From Agrocybe praecox (lineage: Eukaryota; Basidiomycota; Agaricomycetes; Agaricales; Agrocybaceae), in assembly GCA_964017145.1 (NCBI GenBank), contig OZ024842.1:3348001-3412000 (forward strand): a DNA stretch of 64,000 bases, given 5' to 3'. A model generated the notes under the pieces. The model ran no database searches. It was given only the letters and a program-made list of their open reading frames with translations, and had not been told where the DNA came from. The position numbers were made by a program, and so were the translations under genes. Shown in pieces: positions 33,586 to 44,219 of the stretch (its first letter is position 1; every line of letters starts with the position of its first letter).

Positions 33586-35285
33586 TCATGCTACTTTCTT
33601 CACCGCTACATCACCTATCACTGAGCTTGAGAACTCGAATCTTCCACTTTCTTCGAGACGTTGGATCAACTGATCTCCAAACGCTGTCATGGGTGTTAGA
33701 ATTCCTCCTTTTCTCGCTAAATCAGTGAAGGTATGAGTATTGTCGTTCGTGGAGCCAGGCTTGTAGGTTGAAGATTGAGATGGAGGGGGAAGCAGGAAGC
33801 AGAGAGCCGCTTCGGAAATCATCACTGCAGAAAAGTTGATAATCGTATGGCACTTTTCAGATGGAAAGATCTTACCAGCACTAAGCAGGTATCCAGGATC
33901 CCCGTTTCCTTTGATGACGGTTTGTACTTTTGTGGGTGGGAACGAATCCGAGGTTGTAATGTTAGTACTTTTAAGAAAACCTTTTTTCATGTCTCTGGGT
34001 AGATTCGATTATCAGTAAAAATAAAATAAACAATAGGTATCGAAAGATAATAACTAACTCCTCTGAGGGTCCGCTCCCTGACTGGGGTAGATATTTCTTG
34101 ATTATATTCCGTATCTGCAACAGAAACTTGTGTTAGACATATAGGACCATGACTCTCGGAAATAACGCACTGGTTTCATGATCATTAAACTGAAGCCAAT
34201 AACGAGGGTTGCAACAATTGTCACAGCAGAAAAAGTGTTGGGTGTCACCATGAATTCATCATAGTTGAACTCGGGCCCATATGCAACCTTAGGTGTTTGC
34301 TTGATTTTCGCTGTAGTAGACGAGAAAAAAGTCAGGCCCAACCCCCTAGCTGACATGCTAAATAAGAATAAGAATCCGTACAATTCATTTCGTGCATTTC
34401 GAGAAGCCCAAAAGTACGCTGAACAACGGCTTTGTTTGAAGGTGCCATCACGAAAAAGGCGCCCTTCAGTTTCCTCGCTCCCGGGAGTACTAACTCGTAT
34501 AGCATCCTATCTGGAGAAGTTCTCAAACCGATAAACGGACTGGTGATATACGGAATTGTGGCTTCCTTTCTATTTTCTTCCGGTGTATCATCCAGCAAAG
34601 TGACGAATGACGCGATCGTACCTCCAGAAATCCCACCCCGGAAATTGTGTGCAGTGATCGAAGTTCCAAGGTTGAGATATTGACCATTGAGTGCTGGAGG
34701 GATTGATTTAAGTGTTTTGTTTGCAAGCCAAGCAGATATATCTGAAGGAACGGAGTCGAATCCGCATGCTGGGACGATGATGGCCCCTTTTTTGGTTGCA
34801 TAATAATCCAGTCTGTAAACCAAGTTATAAGTGGATTTTGTCAATCCTGGTACGAACCTTCCCTTACTCTAGAATGATCTTCCTTAGCCACGCAGTTTCT
34901 CCAGTCAGATCGACATAATGGACACCGTTTCTGATGCAAGCTCTATCACGACCGTCAGTACCTGAAGAATCTTTGAGTAGACTAGTCTAACCCACTTGAC
35001 AACAGGTGTGCCCCAAGTCCAAAACGGCCCTACAGTATTGATAACGACTCGTGTCTCTTTCACCGCAGCTTCAAGGTCGACATCTTTTGTAACATCGACC
35101 TTTACAACTTTGACCGAACTAGGTAAACTGTTTTCTTCGATTAACTTTTGTAATTTCTGCGGTGATCGTGCGCCGATTGCCAAGGTAAAATGCTCTCGTT
35201 GTGGGTGCGTAGAGAGATAGCGAATAATGAGTTTTCCTGTGTACCCAGTTGCCCCCAGGACGAGAAGATCTGTTTTGTCGGACAT
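33586..35285 (-). CDS. Saccharopine-dehydrogenase-like oxidoreductase
   Basis: Membrane-associated NAD(P)-binding enzyme of the saccharopine dehydrogenase-like / trans-acting enoyl reductase group; substrate unknown. The Rossmann motif is at the very start (LLVLGATGYTGKLIIRYL). VKVDVTKDVDLEAAVK and VVINTVGPFWTWGTPVVK follow, then across introns ACIRNGVHYVDLTGE, IIVPACGFDSVPSDISAWL, TIASFVTLLDDTPEE and GARKLKGAFFVMAPSNKA. A hydrophobic helix (FSAVTIVATLVIGFSLMIM) comes after YGPEFNYDEF. The last exon carries GNGDPGYLLSAGKIFPSE, EAALCFLLPP and GGILTPMTAFGDQLIQRL, and ends in TAG at 33586. Six or so exons; junctions near 34996, 34935 and 34814 were checked and keep the frame. It ends convergently with the BTB gene, 184 bp apart. 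Confidence 0.88.
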
Positions 35286-35795
35286 TGTGGCGAATGATAG
35301 AAGTGAGAGTAAGATGACCGAGTTCGCGCAGGCTGATGACGCGCGAAGCGTTTACCGAGTACTGCTCGATCTGGTCATTGAGTATTCTCACGGAGCCTTA
35401 TCACGAGCCAATTTACTGTGATAAATATAGATTACTCCCACTTAAAAAACAATTCAAGGAACCTGACATTGAATACGTCTTGGAATGCGTATCTGGCTTT
35501 CTTAAGTTATCGACAGACGCTACATCCTTTATTGCATGAGATGTAGCACTATACATATATTAAATTAGCACCTGAAATTGTTTTTCCTCTACTAATTTTT
35601 CATCGGCCAAGCGCATGTTCCATGATAGTGGTACACTCCAAGTGGCGAGCGCCAACCTGTATTTCGGAAGAAGATCATGGACCATTAAATACATCATATC
35701 TACCATATATTTACATCTCTTTTTTTAATCGGTAATGATGCCTGCCTCTCTTTACACTCAATATGCGAAGAACTTGTCAGACCTTCAAGGTCCCA
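35286..35795. other. Spacer at the left edge of the secretome island
   Basis: About 510 bp between the oxidoreductase start and the 3' end of CAP gene 1. No supported gene or element seen. Confidence 0.4.
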
Positions 35796-36807
35796 TTAAA
35801 CATGCCTGCCGACGTTTTGCCTACATTTTCGTGAGGCACAGCATGCTCAGAAATGAAATTAAAACTTACTGATACTGTCCAGCAAAATTTCCTGCAGGTG
35901 CATATCGGCAAACCAAATACTTTGAAGGTTGAGGGAAGATGGTTCCGCCTCGGCAATCGGCCAAAGCGCATGCGACCTGACGAGAATTCTTCCAGACAAC
36001 CTGTTCGCCAGGCTGAGTTAGGACATCAGTCGATTAAAAAAAAAATACCTGGGTAAAATGACCAGTGCCAGGAGAGAATCCGGGCTTGTTCCCTGAGACA
36101 TAACATTGGTCAATACTGGTACATTATTCACGGTCTTCAAGCGCTCACAGTCGTATTTAGCTGGCGTGAAAGACTGGTAAGAGATTATCGGTATTCTGAA
36201 AGCAATCACGAGCTCACCAGCTTCGTCCATCCATGACTTAACACCGGGGCCTAGTCCGGTATTACCAGTGCCTGCAAACTATAAATCCCATTCAGTCGTT
36301 ATTTTGAATGATAGTATGTGTGGCGTCTGTTCGGCTTACCAAGTTTTCTCCGTACTTACCACCTCCGGAGCTGATGGGAAGTTAAATCACGGATTTACTT
36401 TAGTGAAAATATGCATATGGCGTTATACATGAAAGGACGAACCTATGGTGGAATTGGCACTGTCGAGCCCACTGAAGGGTTCCAGGATAAAGGTCATTAC
36501 TCCAAGTGACGGCGGGAGCACGGTATTGTGCGCGGTATGAGTTGTGTACCGAAACGACTTGGTTGGTCCAGGCATCCGTTAGATTGAACGTCTCATCGCC
36601 TGTGAATCGCTGAGCAGAATCGTACACCTCGTCGGACAGCATAGAAGCGTCGGTATCCTCCACTGAGTTGGAGTTATACAATAAGTCACTGCCCTCAGAA
36701 GCTTCAACTAGATCAATAATGGTCTGGAGAGCTCCTTGAATGGTTGGTACTGCAGCGACGAAGTTGACCAAGACGGCTAGAGAGAGGATGGCTAGGAACT
36801 TTGCCAT
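35796..36807 (-). CDS. Secreted CAP/PR-1 family protein 1
   Basis: Predicted secreted protein of the CAP superfamily (PR-1, Ag5, CRISP), a family linked to sterol or lipid binding in yeast Pry proteins. It starts at 36807 with a signal peptide (MAKFLAILSLAVLVNFVAA), a Ser/Asp-rich spacer, then the CAP core: VVSVHNSYRAQYRAPAVTWS, LYPGTLQWARQCQFHHR, GKYGENLFAGTGN and SWMDEA. The rest is rebuilt from short exons: AAKYDWNKPGFSPGTGHFTQ, VVWKNSRQVACALADC, YLVCRYAPAGNFAGQY and QNVGRHV with a TAA stop at 35796. All CAP signature motifs, including the His/Glu cavity residues (HN, GEN, GHFTQ) and the core cysteines, are present. First of four tandem copies on this strand. Confidence 0.87.
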
Positions 36808-37254
36808 TGAGCCTGAGAATGTATATGTTTCTTGAGTAATGGCTTGAAGGAATGTCCTGACTCACAAACAACTTTCTAAGCTGCAATTTATATCCTCTCT
36901 TCTAGAGAAAATTACCGTTGTTTCAAGTAAACGCTTATGAGTAAGTGCATTAATATAACTGTTGTCCATTATTATGCGCGCTACATTCCTTCAAGTACTC
37001 TATCTAAATTAGGTAAATAGACAGGTAAATAGAGAGCGCTATGTTTGCGAAGATATCGGATTTCAAGCGCGCTGGCCTAAACTGGGCCAACAAACGTCCT
37101 TGAGCCGCTTGTTGCCTCCATCCTTTCCAACTGAGCCCGCAGACAAGCCCTTACAGACAGATTTATAGATAAAAACAGTATATTTAACAGAGACGTTTGA
37201 TAACGCCTGTCTGATAGTAATCGGATCTTGGTATAGTCTATACGTATATAAACT
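36808..37254. promoter_or_regulatory. Promoter region of CAP gene 1
   Basis: About 450 bp upstream of CAP gene 1. On the minus strand a TATAAAT-like element (seen as ATTTATAT) lies at about 36885-36893, some 80 bp before the ATG. The right part is the 3' flank of CAP gene 2. Confidence 0.35.
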
Positions 37255-38335
37255 TCAATCTTCAAGTTGGTAGGGTCCGACGTTTGCCCTTCCGTATTCA
37301 ATTAGCCGGACTCTATCCTGTGACCTATTGAAACACGGAGACTCACTCATATCTCCCTCTATAATTGCCTGGGGGAGAGTATCGGCAAACGAGATACTGC
37401 GAGGCTTGAGAGAATATGGTACGAGCCGGGCAGATCGAGACCGCACATGCAACGTGGGTGGTACTCTTCCACACAACCTATAAAAACGGCAATGGAGGAA
37501 TCGGAAATATCCTGATTCTTGCGAGAGAATCATCAATTTACCTGGGTGAAATGCCCTGTGCCAAAACTAAAACCTGGGTTACTGTCTATTTTACGAACCA
37601 AGCGCCATATTTCAAAAGGTGGTCTCGAAGTACAAGTCCTACCCATACTTACAATTATACTGAGCTGTATTTCACGATTAGTCAACGTTGAGAGGTACTA
37701 CCGCTCAAAAACGTACCGGCTTCAGACATCCAAGAGGTTAATCCACGAGCCAAGGCATCGGCAAAGACGCTGCCTATGGCATACTAGGAACCGGCCTCTC
37801 CATAAGTGTTGCGTTTCAAGAATAACGCGTAGTCCTTATGTAGACTCACCAAATTCTCGCCGTAACCTCCATGGCTAGAATATCAATAGATTTTGTTCAA
37901 AATACATACCATATATTACACTGAAGTTAAAAGGAGGCAATATAAAACTGACCTGTGAGTGAAAACGCATTGTTGAGCCCAAGAAAGCGAGCCAGGATAA
38001 AGCTCGTCGGACCAGGTAAGATCGCTCGCACCATAGCGCAAGCGGTAGAAATTGTGAAGGGCGACCGTTCTATCAACCCATAGATCTGCGCGGTAGCGCC
38101 GAGAGTCAACCGCTAAAATTTTATTACGAAGCCCAGAAGTGACTTGCCATGCGGAATGGGGTCGGTTCCTAAGAGAATGTAAGCGGTCAGAACGTTGGTT
38201 GACAATATGTAATTTAATAGGAGTACCCGTCGTCCCTACGATGCCTATAGTAGAGGGAGGAGGCACCTGGGGAGCAGCGACTGCAATCTGCAGCATTGCT
38301 GCAAGACTAAAGAATAAAATAGCGAGTTTGAACAT
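37255..38335 (-). CDS. Secreted CAP/PR-1 family protein 2
   Basis: Second CAP copy. The signal peptide starts MFKLAILFFSLAAMLQIAVA at 38335. The core has VALHNFYRLRYGASDLTWS, LYPGSLSWAQQCVFTHR and, across short introns, HGGYGENL, ARGLTSWMSEA, AAQYNYSNPGFSFGTGHFTQ, VVWKSTTHVACAVSIC and YLVCRYSPPGNYRGRYE. It ends ANVGPYQLED at 37255. Intron positions match copies 1 and 3, which supports descent by tandem duplication. Compared with copy 1 the spacer after the signal peptide differs completely while the CAP core is conserved. Role as for copy 1. Confidence 0.85.
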
Positions 38336-38766
38336 AACAGCGATGTTGGTATGGGGGAGTGGATCAAATCAGTTGGTTTATCTGTCCATTATATACCTAA
38401 GGGTAGGAACACAGATCCCATTGGCTTGCCTTGGGTTACTAGTAAGAGGCTAGGTTACAGCAAGTTCAAGCAACGAAAGTATGGGCTCGCCACACGCTAG
38501 TGTGGGCCAGTTCCCTTGACTAGACGATCTTCAATCCGTTATTCAAGTTTCAATTCCAGCGTGATGCACTCAAACCAGCAACTGCGGTAGAAAGGTCATT
38601 AGTTTGTTGCACCCAGACTGCGAACACATAAGTTAGGCCTAGAATGGCATGGAAATCACATTGATAAAATTGACTCAGCATATCTAATCGAAGACTGTAG
38701 CTAATACTTTACGTCGATGGATGGGGGAATACTTGTGGAATCTTGTATATAGCGCAGATGAAAGCA
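38336..38766. promoter_or_regulatory. Promoter region of CAP gene 2
   Basis: About 430 bp. A TATATA element read on the minus strand (ATTATATACC on plus, near 38389-38398) lies about 55-60 bp upstream of the start of CAP gene 2. No gene. Confidence 0.35.
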
Positions 38767-39767
38767 TCAAGTTTGACGTCCAACATTTTGCCTGGGGATG
38801 TATAGTCAAAATCAGTAGCTGAATTACCCAGCAAGCACGATATGAACTTACCCAAATTGTCCTTGAACATTACCTGGAGGAGAATATCTGCAGACGAGGT
38901 ACTGAGATGGTTGTGAAAATATCGTATTGGCACCGCAATTTGCTACGGCGCATGCAACACGCGTCGTACCCTTCCAGACAACCTAGATAGATCATTGAAG
39001 TACGAGAGTGAGCGGAGGCGAACCCCATCGAACGGTGGACTGGCTCAAACGTACTTGTGTAAAGTGCCCGGTGTCACTGCTGAACGTAGGGTTGTTATCT
39101 TTCATATCCATGAGCCACGACCTCCATGGTGGAATGTAGTAAGCTTACAGTCATATTTAGCTGTCCCAGCAAATGATTAGTAGATATACAACCATTAGCT
39201 TGTCTCGGTAGAAGGCTTACAAGATTCGGCCATCCATGCCGACAATCCACTAGCTAGCGTATCACCATTTCCCGTTGCGGCGTACTGTAAAGAAAGGGCC
39301 CATTAGAGACGGAGACGGAAGAAGGTAGTTTATACTTCAGCAACGTACCAAATTCTCCCCGTAGTTACCGCCACTGACAGCATAGCAAAGATTACTATTA
39401 GCCAAATGAATAGGAATATGAAGTGAGTCAACCTAACCTATGAGCGAACTTGCATTGCTGAGCCCAGGAAAGAGCCCCGGGATAGAGGTCGCTGGCCCAC
39501 TGGAGGGGTTTTGCGCCGTATCGTGCGCGATTGGAGTTGTGAAGCGAGAGAACACGATCAGACCAAGCATCTAAGGAGTATAATAAATTTTCATCTTGAT
39601 GAGCACGAAGGCGTAAATCGGATGAATCTATGGGCGTGCGACATACCTCGGGGTGTAAGGGTCTCATCGAGCTTTTTAGAGGAAGAAACGGAAGTTTCAT
39701 GGGGAAAAGACACAGCAGCGTGCAGCGTCGCTGCGAGGACGAAGTAAACAATCATAATCTTGAACAT
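38767..39767 (-). CDS. Secreted CAP/PR-1 family protein 3
   Basis: Third CAP copy. It starts MFKIMIVYFVLAATLHAAVS at 39767 (signal peptide), then a short spacer broken by an intron (CGAG|GTATGT...CAAG). The core is DENLLYSLDAWSDRVLSLHN, RYGAKPLQWASDLYPGALSW and AQQCKFAHR, followed by NYGENL, GLSAWMAES, SSKYDYNNPTFSSDTGHFTQ, VVWKGTTRVACAVANC and YLVCRYSPPGNVQGQFG. The last exon reads QNVGRQT and stops at 38767. All conserved residues and cysteines are intact. It is closest to copy 2 in the core. Confidence 0.85.
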
Positions 39768-40576
39768 CGTTGTAGTCTGATTACTAGTGAGTAGTTTCAA
39801 TGGATGCGTTGTTGAGGACTTGAACACCCACATCTTACCCTTTAAATACCCGCCCGCCAGAAAGATGTCCGGTGTCAAAAATAAAAGACGCTGTCCCTTC
39901 TGACTCGCGACGAAATAGAACCTCTCAGTCCATGTGGATACAGAGCTCCACAGCTGGAGCAGGGTTTGTATCAAATTTAAGATACTATCTATGTTTTTTG
40001 AGGTAAGGCGAGGGTGTAGACCTATCCGCCGAGCTTAGTATATTGGCTAGAAGTTGAATTTATGGACTAATGACTTCACCGTAGCCTTAATAATATTCCA
40101 TTGGCGCCGGAGGGAGGAGATCGCATACCCCACAGAAAGTTTGTGTGGATCCAGAAAAGATGGAGCTGGACTTTCGTGATTCATTAGTTTCATTAGCATT
40201 CAAGTCCCTTCGGAAATCAGAAATAAGTGTCGGTAGAGTGGTCTAAGAAGAAACGGTCTTGTTGGATTTCGATCGGTGTTGTCATGACTAGTCAATACAT
40301 GAAGATAAATAGAAGACGGGAAGAGAGAGAAGGGATTGCTCTTCTTGGTGAAAGCATGATTTACGATTGCCGTCATATTTTTCGTTAGTACTGATTGATT
40401 ACTCGCAGATGACTCGAGTTTATTGATGTTCGTTAAGTCGAAAACTTACTTCCTGAAATAGAAAACGCCGTTGATCGATTGCAAATAATTTGAGAAATCG
40501 AAAAGATTTCTTTCAGAGATGTATAACGACTTAGTGTGTGCGGGGTCCAACGATTACCCTTCGGGGTCCAAGCATT
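39768..40576. other. Spacer between CAP gene 3 and the CAP pseudogene
   Basis: About 810 bp. A TTTAAATA element near 39841 is placed as a TATA-like signal about 75 bp before the start of CAP gene 3. No open frame with splice support in the remainder. Confidence 0.35.
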
Positions 40577-41381
40577 TTATCTATACGTTCCGACGTTCGC
40601 GCTGTGCAACATTAGCCTAACTGTATTTTCTAAAGAATGGAAACCATACTCACGCAAATTGACCGGCATAGTTTCCTGGAGGGGAGTAACGACAGAGAAG
40701 GTATTGGGACCGTTGAGAGAAAATCGTCGCAGCAGCTCAAGTGGCAACAGCGTACGCGACGCTCGTAGAGCTCTTCCAGATAACCTGAATCCATGATACC
40801 AGGATGATTAACCCAGAAAATGTTATCAAACTAACGACCGACCTGTATAAAGTGCCCTGTCTCTTGCAGACTCACTAGCCTCCTACATCCAAGAGTGAAT
40901 CCCTGGTTGCAGAGCATCGCCCGTTCCAGTTGCAGCATACTTTATGCAGAGTGTCGGCACCCAAGGTCACTGAGCCGATTGATTTCTGCTCACCAAGTTC
41001 TCTCCGTAATTTTCGCCACTGCCGAGGTATAAGACAGATTAAGCATCAGATAGTATGAGAGCTCCACGAACTTATGCTTGAACTGACATGCTTTTGTCAA
41101 AGCGAGAGCGGTAGGATCAAGGGAATTGCTCCAAAGGAGGCGACTAGAACCATAATTAGCACGGTTGAATGCATGAAGGGACGTTGGTGTGTCGGCCCAA
41201 GCATCTTTCGAAAAGAATGCATTTAAGTCAATGTATGCAGGAGCAAAAATGATTCTCACCTCTGGCTTGTATCTCATCTCTTCGAAGGTAGCATTACTGG
41301 GTAAATCGACGACAGGAACTCCAAAGCGTTCAAATGGGACATTGCTACAAGAGCGAGAAAAACAAGTGTGACTTTGACCAT
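40577..41381 (-). pseudogene. Decayed CAP/PR-1 gene 4
   Basis: Fourth CAP copy, collinear with the other three but broken in several places. The signal-peptide frame (MVKVTLVFLALVAM) runs out of phase with the following segment (VPFERFGVPVVDLPSNATFEE), a frameshift near 41340. The core DAWADTPTSLHAFNRANYGS is readable. The conserved SWM-x-EA block has a TAG in place of the x codon. The AKYDYNNPxFS segment before GHFTQ is missing, leaving only a short piece ending TGHFIQ. In the VVWK exon one conserved Cys codon has become Tyr (AYAVAT) and the next conserved Cys codon is TGA. The last exons (YLLCRYSPPGNYAGQF, ANVGTYR) remain. The lesions are consistent only with loss of function; they are described here, not repaired. 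Confidence 0.85.
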
Positions 41382-41665
41382 GATTACTGGGCGATAAGTG
41401 TTCGTGCCAGTATCAAGTGGGTGGGTGGTCTCGTATGGTCATTCCCTCTAGCGAGTGCGATATAGCTACTTTGCCTGGTTTCGTTGAGACGCCTTTCCCT
41501 GTCAGGGTATTGTCCGGAATGGAGTTCATCGAGATGAGAGAGGTAATGTGGTCGTTGTAGTCCAAGAAGAGGTTTAAACATTGTGTGGTCGGCGCTATGC
41601 TATCAAAAATGGCATCACATCCGGAAATGTTCCATCATCCTCTCTTTTCCTTTCCATCATCATTC

Positions 41666-42321
41666 ATGCAACTCGTACTTCTCATCCGCAAACGCGAGGA
41701 TTGCGATGCTGACGACGGACTTGAAAAATGGGCCCGTAGGTCGCATTGCTAAATGTTATACGCTGCACAACTCTTATTGTGACCCAAGACTCGAACTTGA
41801 ATATGTTTGGTCTGGGAACAGCCGGGTCGACTATGGTTTACGAATCTGAGGAATATCGGGCACTGTTGGTTGAAGGAATCAACTTACCACAAGTTCTTCA
41901 ATCCGAAATGGACAATAGCGATACACAATGGAGATTGTACGAGCAACTCAATGAAGCAGTCCATCCGAACACAATCGCTCTTGAAATCTCACATACCCTA
42001 GTTCTTAATGGCATGACTCCCAACCCTAAAAACGACGAGGAATTCAATCGATGGTACGCCGAAGAACATATCCCGATGCTATCACGCGCTCCTGGTTGGA
42101 TCTATTCGAAGAGATATAAACTCCTACAGTCAGACCCAAATTCCACCATACCACGATACCTGGCGGCCCACGCATGGGAGTCGGAACTTTCTTTTCAATC
42201 CGATGAATACAAGCGGGCTATTTTGACTCCTTGGAGGAACAAGGTCGTGAACTCAGTTATCGAAAAAGAACGATACGTTCTCGTATCACAGAACTCTCTT
42301 GTGGCTGAGGTCTATACATAA
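41666..42321 (+). CDS. EthD-like dimeric alpha-beta barrel protein
   Basis: Small protein of the EthD/dimeric alpha-beta barrel type common in basidiomycetes; function unknown. Exon 1 (41666-41735) reads MQLVLLIRKREDCDADDGLE and joins across a 53-nt intron to exon 2 (41789-42321). In frame this gives 201 codons (200 aa). The recognisable half is FNRWYAEEHIPMLSRAPGW followed by YSKRYKLLQ and YLAAHAWESELSF. Such proteins usually have two barrel repeats, each with a WY-x2-EHxP motif. Here the N-terminal repeat lacks that motif, and only its end (SEEYRALLVEG) can be seen. The gene may be partly degenerate or the first exon may be wrong. It is the only plus-strand gene in the island, ending 46 bp from the first Cys-rich gene. 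Confidence 0.6.
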
Positions 42322-42367
42322 ACATCTACACAAGATTTTCTACGGCTTCGAATTCTCCTCTCACTTC

Positions 42368-42805
42368 TTAGAGAGTCCCTACAATGGGGGTAGGGCAGCA
42401 GCTGTAGCAACCAGCAGACCCGACGGCTTGCATCGACAGAGGGCATGCGATGGGCAGGGTCGAGCAAACCGAACCGCATGCAGGCTTGCAGCATCCCCAG
42501 CATCCCGTGATGGAATCAGCAGCAGTCAACGTCTCCTCGGGCAAGCAAAGTGGAGCCACAGGGACTATGGCCCCTGCAGTGGTACTATTAAGGGCAATAG
42601 GACAAATGCGCCTGCAAACTGGCTTGCAGCATCCCCAGCATCCTTCGGATCCTGTTGGGGCGTATCCGACGGCGCATACTGGCTTGGTGGTCAAACAAAC
42701 GTCGAGGCATAAGGTGGGCGCGATAATGTCGTTCTGTGGCTCGGGATTGGCCATGGCGAATGGGATGGCTACGATGGCCAGAGCGATAGCGAAGAAGGAT
42801 TTCAT
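42368..42805 (-). CDS. Secreted cysteine-rich CWGCC-module protein 1 (three modules)
   Basis: Intronless 145-residue protein with a signal peptide (MKSFFAIALAIVAIPFAMA). The mature part has three modules, each ending in C-x2-CC. Module 1 fits C-x3-C-x6-C-x11-C-x2-CC exactly (CLDVC...GSEGCWGCC). Module 2 keeps the outer cysteines but the spacing between the second and third Cys grows to 18 and it ends TGCWGCC. Module 3 is regular in spacing but ends GCYSCC. That makes 18 cysteines in about 125 residues. No known family comes to mind. It is the longest and most divergent of four paralogues on this strand. A role as an effector-like, antimicrobial, metal-binding or cell-wall protein is possible but not shown by the sequence. 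Confidence 0.8.
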   Translation of the reverse strand: MKSFFAIALAIVAIPFAMANPEPQNDIIAPTLCLDVCLTTKPVCAVGYAPTGSEGCWGCCKPVCRRICPIALNSTTAGAIVPVAPLCLPEETLTAADSITGCWGCCKPACGSVCSTLPIACPLSMQAVGSAGCYSCCPTPIVGTL

Positions 42806-43898
42806 GTTGTTTTGAAGCTTTTCAAACAGTCATAATCAGCATCTTCACCAAAGAAAACCACTATCGCAGTATAACTCACGAATAAATGCTTTTGCCAGGG
42901 ATAGTGAAGACAACTATCCATGAACTCATCCAATTTATAGGCTCGTATCACAGTCTAGAATATCTAGCCCTTGACAGTCGTCACGTTCTAGGGCTTTTCC
43001 GAACATCATACATAATATCGATGTCGTCAGTCGTACCTGTACCTTCAGGGGTGGTGTACTCTGGTGTATTTAATTACTAAACTGCATAGCGATTCTCGAG
43101 GTTGTCGTCCAATTTGATTTTCAAACTATCAATAGAAATGAATATCAAATTGGATATCTTTAGTTTGACTTGAGGGTATGCCATGCCTCACTAGAAGACC
43201 TTCCAGATGAACGAAAAAAATGAGAATCTCACAACTTATTCATGTGTATGGCGCCATTTTTTGCCTCTTTCAACGCTGAAGGAAAGATGGATCTCGAGAT
43301 CTCGCATAGGCTGTCCCTATATGCATGACACTGCAGACACATCCATCCAACTGGGGAGATGTTTCTAACTGGTTGACTCGACACCCACATAATTACCGAG
43401 TTGTCAATATCATCCAGATTCGAAACTCTACGACGGTAACGTGGGCGTACCCACTTCAAAATACGGGGGGCCGACGCCAGGTTATTCGGGTTCAAGCGCC
43501 GACAAGTTTGTCAAGGCGTATGAACTTGTCATGACTTGGACGAATTTATATCGAACGTTACTGATGGACTTTAACTCTCATATCGCGACTACTCTACCGC
43601 CGGGTATATATGTGCTCTAGTCACTCAAATGGTATGGCCTAGTATGCAGAATCTGCTGTCCTGACTCACAACATACGTTTTCAAACTGAGAGAATTGGTT
43701 ACGCTCATGAAGTGGAACTATACGCGATAAACTTTATGGCACAATAGGACCGCGGACTTCACCTTCAAAGTTTCCTGGATATGACAGCAGGCTTCGATAT
43801 CAGTATGTCAGAGTTCCCAAAAGGTTATGTATATTTAATATTTAATATATGCTCTTGTAGATAGAGGATGGTTTAGAAAACTTTGTCTGATGGATGTC
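42806..43898. other. Spacer between Cys-rich genes 1 and 2
   Basis: About 1.1 kb. A minus-strand frame at 43229-43495 has a CLQC pair and no family signature; I do not call it a gene. A TATA-like ATTTATAG near 42928 (minus strand reads CTATAAAT) lies about 125 bp before gene 1. AT-rich TAATATTTAATATA at 43836-43850 lies in the 3' flank of gene 2. Confidence 0.35.
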
Positions 43899-44219
43899 TT
43901 AGTAGATGGGTTGGCAACATCCCCAGCATCCCTCAGAGCCGGTGGGAGCTTCACCAATCTTGCAAACTGGCTTGACAGTTTGACACAACGTTATGCAGGC
44001 AGACTGTGACGCTGGTGCTGGAGAAGGACGAGAGATGGTGGGGCCTATGGGAAGGCAGCATCCCCAACAACCTTCAGAGCCACCGGCCGACTGGCCAGGA
44101 GGGCATACAGGTCTGACCGGGTTGCAGACTGCGAGGCAGATATTTCCTTGCGGTACAGCGTAAACGCTAGTACTGAGGAGTGAGGCGGCAAAGATGATCA
44201 TTGCAGATACGGTCTTCAT
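43899..44219 (-). CDS. Secreted cysteine-rich CWGCC-module protein 2 (two modules)
   Basis: Intronless, 106 residues. The signal peptide starts MKTVSAMIIFAASLLSTSVY. Two perfect modules of C-x3-C-x6-C-x11-C-x2-CC follow: CLAVCNPVRPVC with GGSEGCWGCC, and CITLCQTVKPVC with TGSEGCWGCC. Between them lies a Pro/Ser-rich linker (LPIGPTISRPSPAPAS) longer than in the two shorter paralogues. It ends QPIY. Twelve cysteines, an even number, fits full disulfide pairing after secretion. Same strand and orientation as its paralogues. Confidence 0.8.
   Translation of the reverse strand: MKTVSAMIIFAASLLSTSVYAVPQGNICLAVCNPVRPVCPPGQSAGGSEGCWGCCLPIGPTISRPSPAPASQSACITLCQTVKPVCKIGEAPTGSEGCWGCCQPIY

Noticed and set aside
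43229..43495. An 88-codon minus-strand frame with RRRVSNLDDID
   Set aside because: Single short frame in a spacer with no signal peptide, no splice partner and no recognised family.
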